43,787 nucleotides of DNA from Marinilactibacillus sp042660675 (GCF_042660675.1 NZ_JBHSUL010000026.1:1-43787), one strand, 5' to 3'. Shown: positions 35,037-42,732, counted from the first letter of the stretch. Numbers and translations: made by a program. The notes: generated from the sequence alone by a model not told the origin.

Positions 35037-35933
35037 TTATTGCTCGAAGTTAAAAATCAAATCTTGTTTTACAGCGTTCGCCGATTCCGGTGCATATTCT
35101 ACGGATTCTCCACTTAATTGAACAGTTGTAACAGATGCATTACCAATCACAACAGCTACAGTCTCTACCTCTTCCGTTAACTCTGTAGAGATAGATTCGC
35201 CGCCAGAAAGAAGCGCTTGATTATCTGTTGTACCATCTACAGTGATACTAACCCAAGATTCTCCACCTTCAGCATTCAAAGTCAAACTCTTATCATCCGG
35301 TAAAGGACCTGACACAATATAAGTGGTCGTACCACCAGTACTAGACTCCTGAGTGATAGCGAACGGTTCTTCCTCTTCTTGCGTCGGTTCTTCATCTGCA
35401 GGTTCTTCTTCAGTATCCTCATCATCAGTTTCATCTGAAATCTCTGGTTGAGTATTTTCCGCATTTTCATTGCTTTCGACATTTACATTATTTTGAGCAC
35501 TTTCGTCCTGATTCCCAGATGAGTCATTATTTCCGGAATTGCTACTAACGGCTATATAAAAAGCCAATGCAATACCTAGCACTAATAATATAATCAAAAT
35601 TGTCGGTAAACTATCTTGAATGGTACTCATCATGCCATTTTCTTTGGGCTTTGTTCTAGTCTGTGTTGTTCTAACTTGCTCAGTAATTTCTTCACTTTTA
35701 GGTGCTGGAATGTCAGAATGGTCCTTTAACAGTTGTTCTCCATCTAAGCCGACAGTATCTGCATACTGCTTAATAAAGGCTCTAGCATAGAAGTTACCTG
35801 GTAAAACATCTAATTTCCCTTCCTCAACAGCGATCAAATATCTTTTTTGGATTTTAGTCATTTGTTGCAAGTCATCTAATGTGTATCCTTTGGCTTTTCT
35901 AGCTTCTTTAAGCTTTTCGCCTACTTCATTCAA
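35037..35933 (-). CDS. rodZ: RodZ/YmfM-type cell-shape protein
   Basis: A single-pass membrane protein linking the MreB cytoskeleton to cell-wall synthesis in rods. An N-terminal cro-type helix-turn-helix (about 5-65) is followed by a linker, a membrane segment (LPTILIILLVLGIALAFY, near 110-130), an acidic Glu/Asp/Asn-rich region (about 140-195) and a C-terminal DUF4115 beta domain. I favour the TTG at 35933, which follows AGGTGA by five bases; a GTG at 35942 is possible. Position before pgsA matches B. subtilis ymfM-pgsA. Confidence 0.9.
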   Translation of the reverse strand: MNEVGEKLKEARKAKGYTLDDLQQMTKIQKRYLIAVEEGKLDVLPGNFYARAFIKQYADTVGLDGEQLLKDHSDIPAPKSEEITEQVRTTQTRTKPKENGMMSTIQDSLPTILIILLVLGIALAFYIAVSSNSGNNDSSGNQDESAQNNVNVESNENAENTQPEISDETDDEDTEEEPADEEPTQEEEEPFAITQESSTGGTTTYIVSGPLPDDKSLTLNAEGGESWVSITVDGTTDNQALLSGGESISTELTEEVETVAVVIGNASVTTVQLSGESVEYAPESANAVKQDLIFNFEQ

Positions 35934-35970
35934 TCTTGTCACCTACCCTAATGTCATTCTTATAACCTGT

Positions 35971-35976
35971 ATTATA
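35971..35976 (-). promoter_or_regulatory. Second -10 candidate for rodZ
   Basis: A perfect TATAAT about 38 bases before the rodZ start, but with a poor -35. It may be a second start site downstream of the stronger promoter. Confidence 0.35.
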
Positions 35977-36077
35977 CTTCTATAGAAAACAATCATTCTA
36001 GTCATTTATATTCTTTGGACCTATTTTCTATACCTACAGGGATCAGTCTCTCTTTACAACTGTTTTTATTAACACTC

Positions 36078-36105
36078 ATTATATAACTGTTTATATTCAA
36101 TTCAA
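36078..36105 (-). promoter_or_regulatory. Promoter of rodZ-pgsA
   Basis: TTGAAT and TATAAT, 16 bases apart on the minus strand. It would give a leader of about 135 bases before rodZ. It lies in the 302-base gap 35943-36244, which otherwise holds only a hairpin at 36119-36163. Confidence 0.7.
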
Positions 36106-36118
36106 ACAAGGGACATTG

Positions 36119-36163
36119 CCCTATTTCTAAAAGTATACCACACGAAAAACTTTGAGTATAGGG
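36119..36163. repeat. Imperfect inverted repeat downstream of ymfH
   Basis: CCCTAT..TCT.AAAAGT and ACTTT.GA.T.ATAGGG form an imperfect stem of about 14 bases with a loop near 14 bases. It lacks a T tail, so it is not a typical terminator. It may protect the 3' end of the ymfF-ymfH mRNA. Confidence 0.4.
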
Positions 36164-36244
36164 TGATTATTGCATCTATACTGGATCCTAATAAAGATTT
36201 ACTAATGATTAAAATTTATTGATTTTAAAGCTCTTATTCAAGCT

Positions 36245-37534
36245 CTAAATTCTTTTAAGAACATGAAATACAGACATATTTTTTTCTTGCAAAAAGCTTG
36301 AAGCTAATTGTTTAACGTCCTCCAATTTAATTTGCTCCATCAATGGTACAATATCAAAAACGGATACTTCCATATCTGAAAGGTCAACGAATTGTTGAGC
36401 AATATACTCCAAAGAGTTCAGTGATTGTAATTCTTGTCCGATACTTCTTTTTTTGACCAAATCGAAATGCGCTTCATTTAAATCTGGACTCTCAGGTGCC
36501 GTTAATAGGAGTGTCTTAAGGACCCTTGTTAATTCGTGAGGGTCTTTTGCATCTCCCCCAATACTCAGATAATCAATTTGCCTTTCAACTGTATGTTCAT
36601 AATTAAAACTATCATCTATTAAATGTTCATTGTATAACTTTAAATAGGTCGTGGAGGTCTCTCCAAACAGCAACTTCAATAAAAACTCCATCTTGATTGA
36701 ATACTTTAGAGCATCGACGCCTTTAAGCTCATCGTTATCACCTTTTATACCAATTAACACTTTGGCTTTAACCACATCAGCTTCGATTGATCTGTAAGGA
36801 ATGATTTCTTGTTGTTGCACAACTGGGAATTGTCTTTTAATTTCTTTTTCATTCTCGAAATTTCTATCTAACTGATTTTTTTTGACCCACTCTATGATCT
36901 CTTTTTCATCAATATTCCCTGCCACAAATAATTGCATGTTACTTGGGTGATAAAACGTACGATGATTACGATATAGATCGTCCGCTGTTATCTTTTGGAT
37001 ACTGTTCAATGTCCCTGCAATGTCGTTGCTGACTGGATGATTGGGATACAAATTTTCAAGTAACCCTAGAGCGACCGTCCACTCTGGTTGATCTTCATAC
37101 ATTTGAATCTCTTGACCAATGATTTCTTTTTCTCTTTCAACAGATTCGTCTGTGAAATAAGGTTCTTGTACAAAATTCAAAAGGGTTTCTATATTCTCTT
37201 TTATATAACTTGTGCTAGAGAAAAGATAAGCTGTTTTAGTCAACCCTGTAAAAGCGTTTGCTGAAGCTCCATGATGGGCAAACTGATCAAATACATCACC
37301 TGATTCAGTTTCAAAAAGTTTATGTTCAAGAAAATGGGCAATACCAGGTGGAAACTGTATAAACCTATTTTCTCCGTAAGGAATAAATTGTTGATCAATC
37401 GCCCCAAATTCCGTACTAAGCAAAGCAAAGGTAGTATGATAGTCTTTTTTCGGTAACAAGGTTATCGTTAACCCATTATCCAGTTTCTCTTTATAGAGGG
37501 TTTCTCTTATATTCTTGTATTCAATTTTTTTCAA
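36245..37534 (-). CDS. ymfH: M16 family zinc metallopeptidase YmfH
   Basis: The catalytic member of a paired M16 peptidase. The inverted zinc motif HFLEH (within AHFLEHKLFE, near residue 67) is intact and a downstream Glu lies in EREKEIIGQEIQMYED. It is 429 residues, the usual size. It begins seven bases after ymfF ends, so both subunits are made together. In several Firmicutes this pair processes peptides such as lantibiotic-like leaders or pheromones, but its general substrate is unknown. B. subtilis has ymfI, J, K between ymfH and ymfM; none is present here. Confidence 0.93.
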   Translation of the reverse strand: MKKIEYKNIRETLYKEKLDNGLTITLLPKKDYHTTFALLSTEFGAIDQQFIPYGENRFIQFPPGIAHFLEHKLFETESGDVFDQFAHHGASANAFTGLTKTAYLFSSTSYIKENIETLLNFVQEPYFTDESVEREKEIIGQEIQMYEDQPEWTVALGLLENLYPNHPVSNDIAGTLNSIQKITADDLYRNHRTFYHPSNMQLFVAGNIDEKEIIEWVKKNQLDRNFENEKEIKRQFPVVQQQEIIPYRSIEADVVKAKVLIGIKGDNDELKGVDALKYSIKMEFLLKLLFGETSTTYLKLYNEHLIDDSFNYEHTVERQIDYLSIGGDAKDPHELTRVLKTLLLTAPESPDLNEAHFDLVKKRSIGQELQSLNSLEYIAQQFVDLSDMEVSVFDIVPLMEQIKLEDVKQLASSFLQEKNMSVFHVLKRI

Positions 37535-37541
37535 CTTAGAC

Positions 37542-38795
37542 TCACTCTCCCGATAATAAAAATATGGCTTTTAACTCTACAGTTTTCGCTATATTTATAA
37601 TATCTTGTTTTGAAACAGCATCGATTCTATCAGCCCATTCTTCAAGACTTATCATCGGTTTACCAATCAAATTAAAACTGTAATACTTTTCTATGAGACT
37701 TTCTGCATGGTCTTCGGATTGAACTAGAGCATTCTTTAATAACGCCTTAGTCTGAATTATAGCCTCTTCGGAAAAAGTGCCTTCTTGAATAGAGTTTAAT
37801 TGTTCTGCTACTAATTTTTCAACCTTTATAGCTTCCGAAGGTTCAATTCCTGATTGAACATATAGTACCCCATTAAAACTATCGATTCCGCTCGCAATGT
37901 CATAAGCTAGTCCCTCTTGTTCTCTTAAAATTGTAAATAAATTAGAATGTGGGAAGCCACCGAATAATCCATTAAATACTTGTCCAGCATAATAATGGTC
38001 TTGATGATAATAAATAGTCGTTTTATAAGCCAAGTTAAGTTTTGCTTGCGTGATTGGTTGAATTTCTTTTTTTCTGGTTAGATCTTTAACTTCACCAATG
38101 CTATAAAACAACGATTCATTGTTTACCGTTCGAGCTTCGAAATTGAAATCAGCGAAAGCTTTTTTAACTCTCTCTTCTTCAAGATCACCTAAAACTACAA
38201 TATCGATTTTGTCATTTAAAATCATATCTTGATAAACAACATATAAATCTCTTGGAGACAATCCAGTTAAATCTTCTGGCCTACCCCAAGAAGGAATTTG
38301 TTGTTCCAAAGTATCGAAATAGAGACGGCTAGTTTCTATTCCTGCATATTCTTGTTTATCTTCGTAAACCGCTTCGTATTCGTCTCTTAAGTTTTCAAGT
38401 TCTCTTTGAAACGTTTCTTTATGAAAGGCCCCATCATATACATTTGGATAAAAAAGAATACTTTTTAGAAATTCTGTTGCTTTTTCGAACAATCCTTTTT
38501 CATTTAAATACATTTCATCTACTATATCCAAATCCAACGTTAATACATGATACTTACCTACTTTGGAAACATCTGATGATAACTGAGCGCCATAAAGTTT
38601 TGAGAGAGCTGTTCTATAATCTGTTTGTGTTGGATAATGCTGACTATTCGTACTTAATAAGTTTGCTAACAAGGCTCTTTTCGTAATTTCATTGGCATCT
38701 ATTAAAGTTTTGAAATTGATTCTAATGGACACTGTTTTAAATTTTTTAGTGGATAATACTTTCAAATCAACGCCTTTTACTAGTTCTATTTGCAT
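37542..38795 (-). CDS. ymfF: M16 peptidase-like protein YmfF (inactive partner)
   Basis: The non-catalytic half of the M16 pair: the N-terminal region where HxxEH should lie reads RALLANLLSTNSQHYP and has no zinc motif. M16 domains of this type supply substrate-binding residues in a heterodimer with YmfH. It is 417 residues, with ATG after AGGAGGA. The metK terminator lies just upstream, so it starts a new ymfF-ymfH unit; I could not find a clear promoter in the 60-base gap. Confidence 0.9.
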   Translation of the reverse strand: MQIELVKGVDLKVLSTKKFKTVSIRINFKTLIDANEITKRALLANLLSTNSQHYPTQTDYRTALSKLYGAQLSSDVSKVGKYHVLTLDLDIVDEMYLNEKGLFEKATEFLKSILFYPNVYDGAFHKETFQRELENLRDEYEAVYEDKQEYAGIETSRLYFDTLEQQIPSWGRPEDLTGLSPRDLYVVYQDMILNDKIDIVVLGDLEEERVKKAFADFNFEARTVNNESLFYSIGEVKDLTRKKEIQPITQAKLNLAYKTTIYYHQDHYYAGQVFNGLFGGFPHSNLFTILREQEGLAYDIASGIDSFNGVLYVQSGIEPSEAIKVEKLVAEQLNSIQEGTFSEEAIIQTKALLKNALVQSEDHAESLIEKYYSFNLIGKPMISLEEWADRIDAVSKQDIINIAKTVELKAIFLLSGE

Positions 38796-38855
38796 ATGTC
38801 CTCCTGAATCAATTTTCGTTTAGCTTATTTGGGTTATTAACAATCTATATAAATA

Positions 38856-38890
38856 ACAAAAAGACTAGAACAACAAGGCTCTAGTCTTAG
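38856..38890 (-). terminator. Terminator after metK
   Basis: AAGACTAGA/TCTAGTCTT hairpin plus TTTTTG tail on the minus strand, about 20 bases past the metK stop. Confidence 0.92.
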
Positions 38891-38907
38891 AGTATAAACC
38901 TATCGAT

Positions 38908-40098
38908 TTATAGTAGAAATGTTTTAAGATTATCTACTTTATCTACATTTTCCCACGGTAGCTCGATATCTGTACGGCCAAAATGACCATAAGCAGCTGT
39001 CTGCTTATATATCGGGCGTTGTAGGTCAAGCATTTTAATAATACCGGCCGGTCTAAGGTCAAACGTCTGACGAATGGCTTCAATAATTTTCGAATCAACC
39101 ACTTTTCCGGTTTCAAAAGTATCTACTGCTATTGAAACGGGCTGAGCTACACCTATAGCATAAGCTAGTTGCACTTCAACTTTATCTGCAATACCTGCAG
39201 CAACAAGGTTCTTAGCGATATAACGAGCCGCATAGCTGGCTGATCGATCTACTTTAGTAGCATCTTTCCCAGAAAACGCTCCTCCACCGTGTCTTGCATA
39301 TCCACCGTAGGTATCAACGATAATTTTTCTACCTGTTAATCCGGCATCCCCTTGAGGTCCACCAACTACAAATCTACCAGTAGGATTAATATAATATTTC
39401 GTATCTTCATCTAACCATTTTGCTGGAATCACTTCTTTAACGACATGTTCAATCACATCATTTTTCAAAGTTTCATAATCTATCTCAGGAGAATGTTGTG
39501 TGCTCACCACGATTGCATCTATACGTTTAGGTTGATCATGCTCATCGTATTCAACTGTGACCTGAGCTTTAGCATCCGGTCTTAGATAATCTAATATCTC
39601 TTCTTTTCTAACTTGAGCAATCCTTCTCGTTAAACGATGACTTAAAGAAATCGGTAAAGGCATCAACTCTGGCGTTTCGTTTGAAGCAAATCCAAACATA
39701 AGCCCTTGGTCTCCAGCTCCTATTTTATCAAGTGCATCATTTTCATTTGAAGCTTTTGACTCAGCTGAATCATCTACTCCAATTGAAATATCTGGTGACT
39801 GATCATCAATTGAAACGAGTACCGCACACGTATCCGCATCGAAACCATATTTAGCACGCGTATAACCAATCTCTCGGATAGTATCTCTAGCAATTTTCTG
39901 CATATCGACATACGTATTCGTTCTGATTTCACCTGCTATCAAGACTAAACCTGTTGTTACCATAGTCTCACAGGCTACACGAGCATCTGGATCCTTTTCA
40001 AGAATCGCGTCTAGTACAGCATCACTGATTTGATCAGCAATCTTATCCGGATGTCCTTCTGAAACAGATTCTGACGTAAATAATTTTCTTTCTTCCAT
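38908..40098 (-). CDS. metK: S-adenosylmethionine synthetase
   Basis: Makes SAM from methionine and ATP. Diagnostic motifs are GHPDKIADQISDAVLD (about 15-30), GAGDQGLMFG (about 126-135) and the glycine-rich GGGAFSGKD. Length 396 aa is standard. The ATG lies downstream of an SMK-box riboswitch whose GGGGGA Shine-Dalgarno is part of the aptamer, so SAM represses translation. The gene is monocistronic between its own promoter and terminator. It supplies SAM to TrmB and QueA encoded elsewhere in the window. Confidence 0.98.
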   Translation of the reverse strand: MEERKLFTSESVSEGHPDKIADQISDAVLDAILEKDPDARVACETMVTTGLVLIAGEIRTNTYVDMQKIARDTIREIGYTRAKYGFDADTCAVLVSIDDQSPDISIGVDDSAESKASNENDALDKIGAGDQGLMFGFASNETPELMPLPISLSHRLTRRIAQVRKEEILDYLRPDAKAQVTVEYDEHDQPKRIDAIVVSTQHSPEIDYETLKNDVIEHVVKEVIPAKWLDEDTKYYINPTGRFVVGGPQGDAGLTGRKIIVDTYGGYARHGGGAFSGKDATKVDRSASYAARYIAKNLVAAGIADKVEVQLAYAIGVAQPVSIAVDTFETGKVVDSKIIEAIRQTFDLRPAGIIKMLDLQRPIYKQTAAYGHFGRTDIELPWENVDKVDNLKTFLL

Positions 40099-40103
40099 TG
40101 TAG

Positions 40104-40170
40104 TATTCCCCCTACTGTATTATCGGTTACAAGGCTTCCGACCTGGTCTGTGGTCGTCCTATCGGGAATT
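40104..40170 (-). promoter_or_regulatory. SMK box (SAM-III) riboswitch of metK
   Basis: In the metK 5' leader, minus strand, the aptamer elements appear in order: AATTCCCGATAGGA, a CGACC/GGTCG hairpin, GAAGCCTTGTAACCGAT, a nine-base linker, then GGGGGAAT. This matches the Lactobacillales SMK box, in which SAM binding pairs the Shine-Dalgarno (GGGGGA) with the 5' strand (TTCCC) and blocks ribosome loading. Its place directly before metK fits the known class. Assigned by motif recall, without a covariance search. Confidence 0.92.
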
Positions 40171-40187
40171 CATTGTAAACCTATATT

Positions 40188-40196
40188 ATTCTACCA
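40188..40196 (-). promoter_or_regulatory. Promoter of metK
   Basis: Extended -10 TGGTAGAAT on the minus strand, some 15 bases upstream of the aptamer, which lets the transcript include the whole SMK box. The -35 is weak. Confidence 0.6.
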
Positions 40197-40255
40197 CATT
40201 AAGGATGAACAATCATTCTGAATTCAAAATTATTTCAGGTAATCTTATATAAATG

Positions 40256-40264
40256 TGATATGAT
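40256..40264 (+). promoter_or_regulatory. Promoter of the membrane protein gene
   Basis: TGATATGAT on the plus strand with the TGnTAnnnT form of an extended -10, about 35 bases before the membrane protein start. Divergent from the metK promoter. Confidence 0.5.
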
Positions 40265-40300
40265 AAAGTTAAACACTACTATACTAAAAGGATGATAAGA

Positions 40301-41029
40301 TTGAAATTTAAAATATCCGAGACAATGAATAATCCATTATTTTCATACGTTTTACTACCTATATTTTACATATTAATAGGGACGATCCTTTCCTTACCCT
40401 ATTCAAACCTTAACATCCTTTCTTTCTTACTTTTGACTACCTTTATTTTAATTAATCAAGTCATTGAAATGAACCTTAAGATTTCCTTGAACAAGAAAAA
40501 AACTCTTAAAAAGACACTTCTCCTTATATTAGAGGCTCTGCTATTATTAAACTTAATATATTTCTTAATGGCTCATTCAGTTGCTACTTTTCTTTTACTA
40601 TTATGTTATGGGGTACTGACTCAGACAGTTTATTTTTTTAAACTCTATGAACTCGATGTGTTTTCTATTTCTGTTTCAACAATATTAAAAGCTTTATTAC
40701 TCAATACAATAGGCTTTTATATCCACACTGGCTTTATATCTTTAATTCTTTTACGATTCTTTATCCCTTTACTTATTCCTATATTTTTAACTGAAACGTC
40801 AGAGAGAAATAGGCCAGTAAAAGGCTCCATCGAAATCCAACTTATGAGTATTGCTTATCTATTGGCTATTTCCATGCTGTGGACAAACAATTCCTGGTTA
40901 AGTTTAGGGATGTTGCTCACTACTCCAGCATTAATGCTAAGCCCTGTCAAACTCACTAATTTAAATAAAATAATCTTATTTTTCTCTAACTACGCGGTAA
41001 TCTTAATGATCACTTACTTTATTTACTAA
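40301..41029 (+). CDS. Unrecognised multi-pass membrane protein, possibly UbiA-like
   Basis: I do not recognise this gene firmly. The product is about 242 residues, almost wholly hydrophobic, with about eight membrane segments rich in Leu, Ile and Phe. I prefer TTG 40301, nine bases after AAAAGG, because the ATG at 40292 touches that site. Two soluble-facing motifs may be remnants of a prenyltransferase: NQVIEMN (52-58) sits where MenA/UbiA proteins have NDxxDxxxD, and ETSERNRPVKG (166-176) where they have a second Asp/Glu-Arg-Gly loop. The key aspartates are absent, so catalysis would be lost or changed. The stop codon overlaps the reading frame of the acetyltransferase gene. Low GC, opposite strand to its neighbours. 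Confidence 0.7.
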   Translation: MKFKISETMNNPLFSYVLLPIFYILIGTILSLPYSNLNILSFLLLTTFILINQVIEMNLKISLNKKKTLKKTLLLILEALLLLNLIYFLMAHSVATFLLLLCYGVLTQTVYFFKLYELDVFSISVSTILKALLLNTIGFYIHTGFISLILLRFFIPLLIPIFLTETSERNRPVKGSIEIQLMSIAYLLAISMLWTNNSWLSLGMLLTTPALMLSPVKLTNLNKIILFFSNYAVILMITYFIY

Positions 41030-41070
41030 TGCTATTTCATAATTTCAAGATTGAGAAAGGAAGTCATACA

Positions 41071-41511
41071 GTGATTACTAAAGTAACACTAAACCACAAA
41101 ATTGACACTCACGCATTATTGAAATCTCTATGGCCTGATATAACTGATGAAGAACTATCTAAGTTGTTTCAGACTTTGATAACTTGTTCTAATCATACTG
41201 CTTACCTTTACTACATGAATAATAAAGCTGTCGGTTATGCGCAGACTTCTTTAAGACATGACTACGTGGAAGGCACAAAAACTTCTCCTGTAGGATATTT
41301 AGAAGGTATTTATGTAGAACCGTGCTACAGAAGACATAAGATAGCTCAAGTATTGCTAGCGCAATGTGAACAGTGGGCCTTGCAAAAAGGATGCACTGAA
41401 TTTGCAAGTGATTGTGCCTTTGAGAACATTGAAAGTGCTTTTTTTCATACGAATTCAGGATTCAAAGAAGCCGCTAGAATTATCTGTTACGTAAAACCTT
41501 TAACAAAGTAA
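41071..41511 (+). CDS. GNAT acetyltransferase, AAC(6')-I-like
   Basis: A 146-residue GNAT acetyltransferase. Residues 61-84 (LRHDYVEGTKTSPVG then YLEGIYVEP) and 108-114 (CTEFASD) closely resemble chromosomal aminoglycoside 6'-N-acetyltransferases of the Acinetobacter AAC(6')-Ig type, which are 145 aa. The start is GTG at 41071, preceded by AAAGGAAG; an ATG at 41029 overlaps the previous stop but gives a 14-residue extension without homology. The acetyl-CoA loop reads RRHKIA (87-92), with Lys where the consensus Gly would be. It follows the membrane protein gene and ends at the terminator shared with the tRNA operon. Aminoglycosides as the real substrate is inference. Confidence 0.85.
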   Translation: MITKVTLNHKIDTHALLKSLWPDITDEELSKLFQTLITCSNHTAYLYYMNNKAVGYAQTSLRHDYVEGTKTSPVGYLEGIYVEPCYRRHKIAQVLLAQCEQWALQKGCTEFASDCAFENIESAFFHTNSGFKEAARIICYVKPLTK

Positions 41512-41545
41512 AAGAATTCCGTTCACTAAAGTAGTGAGTAATGAA

Positions 41546-41586
41546 TAAAAAAAAACGATTCATCGTTTAAGATGAATCGTTTTTTA
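41546..41586. terminator. Bidirectional terminator of the rRNA-tRNA operon
   Basis: AAAACGATTCATC/GATGAATCGTTTT hairpin with T runs on both strands, placed between the acetyltransferase gene and the last tRNA. It ends the tRNA operon on the minus strand and the acetyltransferase transcript on the plus strand. Confidence 0.95.
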
Positions 41587-41591
41587 TATGA

Positions 41592-41662
41592 AGCGGGTGA
41601 CGAGAATCGAACTCGCGACGACAGCTTGGAAGGCTGTGGTTTTACCACTAAACTACACCCGC
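41592..41662 (-). tRNA. tRNA-Gly (TCC), copy 2 in transcription order
   Basis: Complete 71-base cloverleaf with acceptor GCGGGTG/CACCCGC and anticodon TCC. It is the last gene of the operon and is identical to the copy at 42260-42330. No CCA is encoded. Confidence 0.97.
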
Positions 41663-41677
41663 AACGCAAAAAAAAAA

Positions 41678-41750
41678 TGGCGCAGGACAGAGTCGAACTG
41701 CCGACACACGGAGCTTCAATCCGTTGCTCTACCAACTGAGCTACTGCGCC
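41678..41750 (-). tRNA. tRNA-Phe (GAA)
   Basis: 73-base cloverleaf, acceptor GGCGCAG/CTGCGCC, anticodon GAA in loop TTGAAGC. Discriminator A; no CCA encoded. Confidence 0.97.
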
Positions 41751-41761
41751 AAAACAACAAA

Positions 41762-41834
41762 CGGTCCCGACGGGATTCGAACCCGCGATCTCCTGCGTGA
41801 CAGGCAGGCGTGATAACCGCTACACTACGGGACC
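41762..41834 (-). tRNA. tRNA-Asp (GTC), copy 2 in transcription order
   Basis: 73-base cloverleaf, acceptor GGTCCCG/CGGGACC, anticodon GTC, discriminator G as AspRS needs. Identical to 42342-42414. A queuosine substrate for the Tgt/QueA pathway. No CCA encoded. Confidence 0.97.
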
Positions 41835-41854
41835 AGATCGTTCTTAATTTGGTA

Positions 41855-41944
41855 AGGAGGATGTGGGATTCGAACCCACGCGCGTTTTTACACACCTGAC
41901 GGTTTTCAAGACCGTTCCCTTAAGCCGGACTTGGGTAATCCTCC
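41855..41944 (-). tRNA. tRNA-Ser (TGA)
   Basis: 90-base class II tRNA with long variable arm, acceptor GGAGGAT/ATCCTCC, anticodon TGA. The base after the acceptor stem is T where Ser tRNAs often have G, a point that would benefit from a covariance fit. No CCA encoded. Confidence 0.95.
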
Positions 41945-41974
41945 AGTAATTCTATGATAGCAGTCTCCTGCTAA

Positions 41975-42046
41975 TGACCCCTACGGGATTCGAACCCGTG
42001 TTACCGCCGTGAAAGGGCGGTGTCTTAACCGCTTGACCAAGGGGCC
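41975..42046 (-). tRNA. tRNA-Glu (TTC)
   Basis: 72-base cloverleaf, acceptor GGCCCCT/AGGGGTC with one G-T pair, anticodon TTC. Very like B. subtilis tRNA-Glu. No CCA encoded. Confidence 0.97.
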
Positions 42047-42067
42047 TTGCAATAAAAAAATAAAAAA

Positions 42068-42155
42068 CGGAGAAGGAGGGATTTGAACCCTCGCGCCGCG
42101 TAAACGACCTACACCCTTAGCAGGGGCGCCTCTTCAGCCACTTGAGTACTTCCCC
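42068..42155 (-). tRNA. tRNA-Ser (GCT)
   Basis: 88-base class II tRNA, acceptor GGGGAAG/CTTCTCC (one G-T pair), anticodon GCT, discriminator G. No CCA encoded. Confidence 0.96.
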
Positions 42156-42176
42156 ATATCAATAAAATGATACGAA

Positions 42177-42250
<74 letters not shown>

Positions 42251-42259
42251 CAAACAAAA

Positions 42260-42330
42260 AGCGGGTGACGAGAATCGAACTCGCGACGACAGCTTGGAAG
42301 GCTGTGGTTTTACCACTAAACTACACCCGC
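42260..42330 (-). tRNA. tRNA-Gly (TCC), copy 1 in transcription order
   Basis: 71-base cloverleaf identical over its full length to 41592-41662, anticodon TCC. It is nine bases downstream of nothing but tRNA spacer; no CCA encoded. Confidence 0.97.
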
Positions 42331-42341
42331 ATAATGTTGAA

Positions 42342-42414
42342 CGGTCCCGACGGGATTCGAACCCGCGATCTCCTGCGTGACAGGCAGGCGTGATAACCGC
42401 TACACTACGGGACC
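42342..42414 (-). tRNA. tRNA-Asp (GTC), copy 1 in transcription order
   Basis: 73-base cloverleaf identical to 41762-41834, anticodon GTC. No CCA encoded. Confidence 0.97.
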
Positions 42415-42430
42415 ATGCTCTTTGTTTCAA

Positions 42431-42503
<73 letters not shown>

Positions 42504-42521
42504 ATAATAAAAATATATTAA

Positions 42522-42595
42522 TGGACCTTGCAGGACTCGAACCTGCGACCGGACGGTTATGAGCCGTCTGCTCTAACCAACTGAGCTAAAGGTCC
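42522..42595 (-). tRNA. tRNA-Ile2 (CAT, lysidine-modified)
   Basis: 74-base cloverleaf with CAT anticodon and acceptor GGACCTT. C4-G69 and C5-G68 pairs, A73 and A38 are TilS/IleRS determinants, so this should be the AUA-reading tRNA-Ile2 whose C34 becomes lysidine, not a Met tRNA. Its place after the Met gene matches B. subtilis trnB. No CCA encoded. Confidence 0.85.
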
Positions 42596-42613
42596 GCTTA
42601 CTATAATTAGATA

Positions 42614-42687
42614 TAGCGGCGGAGGGAGTCGAACCCACGACCTCACGGGTATGAACCGTACGCTCTAGCCAGCTGAGCTACACCGCC
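42614..42687 (-). tRNA. Elongator tRNA-Met (CAT)
   Basis: 74-base cloverleaf, acceptor GGCGGTG with CGCCGCT (G1-T72 pair), discriminator A, anticodon CAT in loop TTCATAC. Close to the Bacillus elongator Met tRNA. One T-stem pair (T50-T64) is mismatched. No CCA encoded. Confidence 0.88.
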
Positions 42688-42732
42688 ATCGTCCTATGTA
42701 AGAAAGCAATACGGCGTTTTCTTCATAAGAAA

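Noticed and set aside
37542..38795. YmfF as a broken or pseudogenised peptidase
   Set aside because: Loss of HxxEH is normal for this half of the M16 pair, and the frame is full length.
42522..42595. Calling this CAT tRNA an elongator Met
   Set aside because: C4-G69, C5-G68 and A38 fit lysidine-tRNA-Ile2, while the neighbouring CAT gene at 42614-42687 fits elongator Met; the order also matches B. subtilis.
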